A stretch of 64,000 bases of DNA from DATAOG01 sp963753685 (GTDB taxonomy: Bacteria > Pseudomonadota > Alphaproteobacteria > Geminicoccales > Geminicoccaceae): NCBI GenBank assembly GCA_963753685.1, contig CAVWDE010000006.1:310001-374000 (forward strand), read 5' to 3'. How positions within the stretch are numbered: the stretch's first letter is position 1; the number at the start of each line of letters is the position of its first letter. Under the pieces are notes generated by a model. That model was not told the origin of the DNA and ran no database searches. It was given only the letters and a program-made list of their open reading frames with translations. The position numbers were made by a program, and so were the translations under genes. This document shows positions 59,761 through 64,000 of this stretch, in pieces.

Positions 59761-60759
59761 GTGCTGCGTTACGTGGTCCATCGTCTCTTGATCATGGTGC
59801 CGACGCTGCTCGCGATCAGCCTGATCACCTTCGTGATCATCCAGCTGCCGCCCGGCGACTACCTGTCGAGCTACATCGCCGAGCTGCAGTCCCAGGGCGA
59901 AAATATCCAGGGCGAGAAAATCGAGTACCTGCGCCAGATTTACGGTCTCGACCGCCCCTGGTGGCAACAATACCTGGTGTGGCTGGGCGGCCTGTTCCGG
60001 GGCGATTTCGGCTATTCGTTCGAGTACGACCTGCCGGTCAACGCGGTGATCGGTGACCGCCTGTTGCTGTCGTTCATCGTCTCGTTCACTACCATCCTGT
60101 TCACCTGGCTGGTGTCGTTCCCGATCGGGGTGTATTCCGCCACCCACAAGTACAGCGCGAGCGATCACGTCCTGACGTTCATCGGCTTCCTTGGCCTGGC
60201 GACCCCGAACTTCCTGCTCGCCCTGCTCCTGTTGTACTTCGCCAACGTGATCTTCGGCACCTCGATCGGCGGCCTGATGGCGCCGGAGTATCTCGATCAG
60301 CCCATGAGCTGGGCCAAATTTGCCTCCGTGCTCGCGCATCTGTGGGTGCCCGTGGTGGTGATCGGCACCTCGGGCACCGCCGGCATGATCCGCCGGCTGC
60401 GCGCCAACCTGCTCGACGAGCTGCAGAAGCCCTACGTGGTCACCGCCAAGGCCAAGGGGCTGCATCCGTTCAAGGCGCTCTGCAAATATCCGCTGCGCAT
60501 GGCGCTCAATCCGTTCATCGCCGACATCGGCACGCTGCTGCCGTCGGTGATCTCGGGCGCCGCGGTGGTCTCGATCGTGCTCTCCCTGCCGACCACCGGG
60601 CCGATGTTGCTGCGCGCGCTGCAGACCCAGGACATGTACCTCGCGGGCTCCTTCCTGATGCTGCTGGCGCTGCTCACCGTGGTCGGCATCCTGGTCTCCG
60701 ACCTGGCGCTGGCCGCGCTCGATCCGCGCATCCGCTTCGAGGGTGGCCAGACCCGATGA
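59761..60759 (+). CDS. ABC transporter permease, DppB/OppB type
   Basis: 332 aa from GTG 59761 (GGGGGAGG just upstream). About six membrane helices. The start LRYVVHRLLIMVPTLLAISLITFVIIQLPPGDYL is the family start, and the EAA loop reads VVTAKAKGLHPFKALCKYPLRMALNPFIADIG. Forms the inner-membrane pore with the next gene; an oligopeptide or similar cargo is typical. No binding protein or ATPase gene is adjacent in the window. Confidence 0.92.
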   Translation: MLRYVVHRLLIMVPTLLAISLITFVIIQLPPGDYLSSYIAELQSQGENIQGEKIEYLRQIYGLDRPWWQQYLVWLGGLFRGDFGYSFEYDLPVNAVIGDRLLLSFIVSFTTILFTWLVSFPIGVYSATHKYSASDHVLTFIGFLGLATPNFLLALLLLYFANVIFGTSIGGLMAPEYLDQPMSWAKFASVLAHLWVPVVVIGTSGTAGMIRRLRANLLDELQKPYVVTAKAKGLHPFKALCKYPLRMALNPFIADIGTLLPSVISGAAVVSIVLSLPTTGPMLLRALQTQDMYLAGSFLMLLALLTVVGILVSDLALAALDPRIRFEGGQTR

Positions 60760-61901
60760 GCCACCACTACGTCAACCCGGAGCCGTTCGATCCGGCCGAG
60801 GCCGAGCGCCTGACCCCGGAGCAGGAACGCTTCTATACCGCCTCGCAATGGCAGCTCATGTGGTGGAAGTTCCGGCGCCATCGGCTGGCCGTGATTTCTG
60901 CCTGGTTACTTGCCATCATGTACGGATCGATTCTGATCTCTGAATGGATCGCACCCTACGATCTGCATACCCGCCATCCGGATTTTATTCATTTTCCACC
61001 TCAGCCCGTGCATTTGTGGCACGATGGCCACATCATCGGTCCGTTTGTCTATGGATTCACCTTCAAGCTCAACATGCAGAACCTGAAGCGCGAATATTCA
61101 CCCGACCTCACCCGGGTCGAACCCCTGCGTTTCTTCTGCTCCGGGGAGCCATACCTCTTCTGGGGCGCGATCCCTGGCAGCTTTCATTTCGTCTGCCCGG
61201 CCGAGGGCGGCACGCTGTTCCTGCTCGGCACCGATCGGCTCGGCCGCGACATGTTCTCGCGGATCGTCTACGGTGCCCGGGTGTCGCTCACCGTCGGCCT
61301 GGTCGGCATTACCATCAGTTTCACCTTGGGCATCATCCTGGGCGGCCTGTCCGGCTACTATGGCGGCTGGGTCGACGCGCTGGTGCAGCGGATCATCGAG
61401 GTGATCCGGTGCTTCCCCGAGCTGCCGCTGTGGATGGCGCTGTCGGCCGCGCTGCCGATCACCTGGGACCCGCTCTGGATCTACTTCGGGATCACGCTGA
61501 TCCTCGGCCTGATCGACTGGACCGGGCTGGCGCGCGCGGTCCGCTCCAAGATCCTGGCGCTGCGCGAGGAGGATTTCGCGATGGCGGCCATGCTGATGGG
61601 GGCGCGCCCGCGCCGGATCGTGCTCCGCCACCTGGTGCCGTCCTTCATGAGCCATCTGATCGCCTCAGCGACGCTCTCGATCCCGGCGATGATCCTGGGC
61701 GAGACCGCGCTCTCCTTCCTTGGCCTCGGGCTGCGCCCGCCGATCACCAGCTGGGGCGTGCTGCTGACCGAGGCGCAGAACATCAATGTCGTCGCCCTCT
61801 ACCCCTGGCTGATGCTGCCCGTGGTGCCGGTGATCCTGATCGTGCTCGCCTTCAACTTCTTCGGCGACGGCCTGCGCGATGCGGCCGACCCTTACACCTG
61901 A
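60756..61901 (+). CDS. ABC transporter permease, DppC/OppC type with long first periplasmic loop
   Basis: 381 aa, ATG overlapping the previous stop (ATGA). After helix 1 (about residues 45-65) comes an unusually long loop of about 80 residues (FIHFPPQPVHLWHDGHIIG ... FFCSGEPYLFWG), then GTDRLGRDMFSRIVYGARVSLTVG, and the EAA motif EEDFAMAAMLMGARPRRIVLRHLVP. The loop-encoding DNA (60890-61080) is visibly richer in A/T than its neighbours. Such loops occur in a subgroup of Dpp-type permeases. Confidence 0.92.
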   Translation: MSHHYVNPEPFDPAEAERLTPEQERFYTASQWQLMWWKFRRHRLAVISAWLLAIMYGSILISEWIAPYDLHTRHPDFIHFPPQPVHLWHDGHIIGPFVYGFTFKLNMQNLKREYSPDLTRVEPLRFFCSGEPYLFWGAIPGSFHFVCPAEGGTLFLLGTDRLGRDMFSRIVYGARVSLTVGLVGITISFTLGIILGGLSGYYGGWVDALVQRIIEVIRCFPELPLWMALSAALPITWDPLWIYFGITLILGLIDWTGLARAVRSKILALREEDFAMAAMLMGARPRRIVLRHLVPSFMSHLIASATLSIPAMILGETALSFLGLGLRPPITSWGVLLTEAQNINVVALYPWLMLPVVPVILIVLAFNFFGDGLRDAADPYT

Positions 61902-61967
61902 GGAGCGGCGCGGCGCGGCGTCAGGCGACCGGCGATCGCCGGTCATGGAGGGAAAGGGCAGACACAG

Positions 61968-62834
61968 ATGGCCGAGCGAAACGTCTTCTATGAGCGCCTC
62001 AAATGGCCGGAGATCCGGGCGGCGGCCGCGGCCGACCAGGTGATCCTGATCCCGTTCGCCTCGATCGAGCAGCACGGCCTCCATCTGCCGGTCGACGTCG
62101 ATCTGCGCCTGGCGCGCGAGGTCTGCGTGCGCGCCGCGAGGCGCAACCCGAACTGCCTGGTGATGACGCCGATGGCGTTCGGCTTCGAGCCGCATCACAT
62201 GGCCTGGCCCGGCACGATCGACGTCGACTGGGACGTGCTGATCCGCTACGGGGTCTGCGTCGTCGCCTCGCTCGCCCGCCACGGCTTCAAGCGCATCCTG
62301 ATCATCAACGGCCACGGCTCCAACCGGCCGATCATGGAGATGATCGTGCGCCTGGCCCAGGTGCAGCATCCGCAGATCCTCTGCGCCGGCCAGTCCTGGT
62401 TCGCGCTCGGCGCGGTCGCGAAGGCGTTCCAGCCGCTGCAGGAGAGCAACCACACGAGCCACGCCTGCGAGCTCGAGACCGCAGCCTATCTCGCGATCGA
62501 GCCGGGGCTGGTCGACATGAGCCAGGCGGTCGCCGACTATTCGTTCCGGCGCAGCCCGCATTTCTGGGCCGACCTGACGGGCAAGAAGCCCGATCCGGAC
62601 TCGACCGTGCCGCTGGTCGCGATGGAGTATTTCGCGACCGGCTCCTACACGGGCGTGCGCGGCGATCCGTCCAAGGCGACCGCGGCCAAGGGCGAGGCCG
62701 CCCTCGAAGCAGCGGCCACCGAGGTCGCCGCGATCGTCGAGGAGATGCGCGCGCGGGCAATTCTGCCGCCGCCCGACCATCATGACGCCGATGTCGAAGA
62801 CCTGAAACGCAAGGCGGCCGCCGCAACTCGCTGA
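61968..62834 (+). CDS. Creatininase-family amidohydrolase
   Basis: 288 aa. Metal motifs: IPFASIEQHGLHLPVDVDL (Glu, His, Asp), INGHGSNRP (His) and HACELET (Glu, about 167). The fold is that of creatininase and of FAPy/riboflavin-type deformylase or mycofactocin peptidase relatives. Immediately after two ABC permeases, so it probably processes the imported compound by cleaving a cyclic or linear amide. Exact substrate unknown. Confidence 0.9.
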   Translation: MAERNVFYERLKWPEIRAAAAADQVILIPFASIEQHGLHLPVDVDLRLAREVCVRAARRNPNCLVMTPMAFGFEPHHMAWPGTIDVDWDVLIRYGVCVVASLARHGFKRILIINGHGSNRPIMEMIVRLAQVQHPQILCAGQSWFALGAVAKAFQPLQESNHTSHACELETAAYLAIEPGLVDMSQAVADYSFRRSPHFWADLTGKKPDPDSTVPLVAMEYFATGSYTGVRGDPSKATAAKGEAALEAAATEVAAIVEEMRARAILPPPDHHDADVEDLKRKAAAATR

Positions 62835-62950
62835 CCTACGGCGACGGGCGCGCCGCTTCGCCAGCGCGCTCACTTAAAAAGCCGTCGGTTCATCGACCAG
62901 GGATCGGGCCAGAGCGGGGCTGACGGGAAGAACCGGCGATCGCCGCCGGA

Positions 62951-63898
62951 TCACATCGTGGCGCCGTTGCCCATCTTGAGGAACTTCTGGCGGCGCTGGT
63001 GGCGGAGCTCGGCGCCGGACAGGACGAGCAGGGGGACGAGCGCGTCCTCGAGCGCCTCGCCGACCGCCTCGATGGTCTCCTTGGGCTGGCGATGGGCGCC
63101 GCCGAGCGGCTCCGGGATGATCCGATCGACCACACCCAGCTGGCTCAGGTCCTGGGCGGTGAGCCGCATCGCCTCGGCTGCCTGGGGCGCCTCGTCGTTG
63201 CTGCGCCAGAGGATCGCGGCGCAACCCTCGGGCGAGATCACCGAATAGACCGCGTGCTCGAGCATCAGCACCTGATCGGCGACCGCGAGCGCCACCGCGC
63301 CCCCCGAGCCGCCCTCGCCGATGATCACCCCGATCAGCGGGACGGCCAGCTGCAGACAGGTCTCGATCGCGCGTGCGATCGCCTCGGCCTGGCCGCGCTC
63401 CTCGGCACCGACGCCCGGATAGGCGCCCGGCGTGTCGACCAGCGTCAGGACCGGCAGGCCGAAGCGCTCGGCCAGGTGCATCAGCCGGACCGCCTTGCGG
63501 TAGCCTTCCGGATTGGCCATGCCGAAGTTGTGGCGCACGCGGCCTTCGGTGTCGGTGCCCTTCTCATGCCCGATCACGACCACCGAGCGGCCGTGAAAGC
63601 GCGCGAGGCCGCCCTGGATGGCGCGGTCGTCGCCGAACGTCCGGTCGCCCGCGAGCGGCGTGTAGTCCTCGAGCAGGCCGGCGATGTAGTCGGAGAAATG
63701 CGGCCGCTCGGGATGGCGCGCGACCTGGGTCTTCTGCCAGGCGTTGAGCTTGGCGTAGGTCTGGCGGAGCAGCTTTTCGGCGCGGGTCTCGAGGCGCGCG
63801 ATCTCGTCGGCGAGGTCGAGGTCGCTGCCGTTCGAGAGGTGGCGCAGCTCCTTGACCTTGCCTTCCAGCTCGCTGATCGGTTTCTCGAACTCCAGCAG
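62951..63898 (-). CDS. accA: Acetyl-CoA carboxylase carboxyltransferase subunit alpha (start codon anomalous)
   Basis: About 315 aa. LEFEKPISELEGKVKELRHLSN near the start, VVVIGHEKGTDTEGRVRHNFGMANPEGYRKAVRLM, DTPGAYPGVGAEERGQAEAIARAI and GEGGSGGAVALAVAD (carboxybiotin/CoA site) are intact. The open frame begins right after a TGA at 63907-63905 and offers only CTG codons (63898, 63895) as starts. Alternatively GTG 63908 would give MSELLEFEKP if one surplus base near 63902-63904 were removed. First committed step of fatty-acid synthesis, with AccD and the biotin carboxylase. Confidence 0.9.
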   Translation of the reverse strand: MLEFEKPISELEGKVKELRHLSNGSDLDLADEIARLETRAEKLLRQTYAKLNAWQKTQVARHPERPHFSDYIAGLLEDYTPLAGDRTFGDDRAIQGGLARFHGRSVVVIGHEKGTDTEGRVRHNFGMANPEGYRKAVRLMHLAERFGLPVLTLVDTPGAYPGVGAEERGQAEAIARAIETCLQLAVPLIGVIIGEGGSGGAVALAVADQVLMLEHAVYSVISPEGCAAILWRSNDEAPQAAEAMRLTAQDLSQLGVVDRIIPEPLGGAHRQPKETIEAVGEALEDALVPLLVLSGAELRHQRRQKFLKMGNGATM

Positions 63899-63934
63899 CT
63901 CCGCTCACTCCCTGTCAGCGGCCAAGCACCCGGC

Positions 63935-64000
63935 TCAGCCCGCGCCGGCCGCGATCTGGTCGGCCTTGGCGATCAGCGCCTCGGCCTGGCGGATCGAGGC
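63935..64000 (-). CDS. 3' end of an unidentified gene running off the window
   Basis: A frame open to the window edge ends in a TGA at 63937-63935 and encodes ASIRQAEALIAKADQIAAG followed by AG, a helical tail. It is too short (21 codons) for identification. It would lie just upstream of accA on the same strand. Confidence 0.35.
   Translation of the reverse strand, partial: ASIRQAEALIAKADQIAAGAG

Overview
The window is GC-rich, densely packed chromosomal DNA, most probably from an alphaproteobacterium of the Rhodospirillales/Geminicoccales type. The evidence is synteny and content: a DUF3576-leuS-lptE-holA block, maf-aroE-coaE-dnaQ, hrcA-grpE, prs-rplY-pth-ychF, a TGC-motif phasin promoter, and a Gram-negative porin with MlaA. 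Taxonomy is inferred from gene content only. I saw no rRNA, tRNA, CRISPR array, prophage or intact insertion sequence.

Left part (1-17 kb). A hydrolase fragment is coupled to mlaA. A minus-strand amino-sugar pair follows (nagA plus a SIS-domain deaminase-like gene) whose junction is a 53-bp tandem duplication. After TerB-like and DUF427 genes comes a toxin-antitoxin operon (RelE-fold toxin, XRE antitoxin) with a consensus promoter and operator. From 6.2 to 15.3 kb lies an unbroken minus-strand run of 14 genes headed by an ArsR repressor. It holds SRPBCC, DUF899, GFA, two VOC/PhnB, SnoaL-like, two GST, YceI, a class C beta-lactamase-fold hydrolase, YciI, a BNR-repeat protein and a MoaD/ThiS-like protein. 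A second set (SRPBCC, GST, DUF2277) upstream carries a similar promoter and TTAA-type operator, so one ArsR protein may control both.

Middle part (17-36 kb). queF is coupled to an unknown lipoprotein. Then come an MFS permease, a metallo-beta-lactamase-fold enzyme, an HNH nuclease, a pair of small secreted paralogues (one decayed), a Bax-inhibitor-1 membrane protein, a dienelactone hydrolase, a phytase-like esterase, rpmB, a GGDEF-EAL protein, a phasin, and hrcA-grpE. A decayed dinJ/yafQ locus keeps an intact antitoxin and operator. An M24 peptidase-fold protein overlaps tail-to-tail with an unknown coiled-coil membrane protein.

Right part (36-64 kb). This is mainly housekeeping: prs, rplY, pth, ychF, a LOG protein, a proline/alanine-rich LysM protein, ilvE, a MarR/response regulator/histidine kinase operon, maf-aroE-coaE-dnaQ, a YggS PLP protein, two tandem JmjC-type cupins, two outer-membrane beta-barrels, DUF3576-leuS-lptE-holA, two ABC permeases with a creatininase-family enzyme, and accA at the right edge.

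Two genes (the tandem SRPBCC protein and the first JmjC cupin) are each broken by what fits a single extra base, and accA lacks a normal start codon in a way a single extra base would also explain. Either these are real lesions or the assembly has sporadic one-base insertions.
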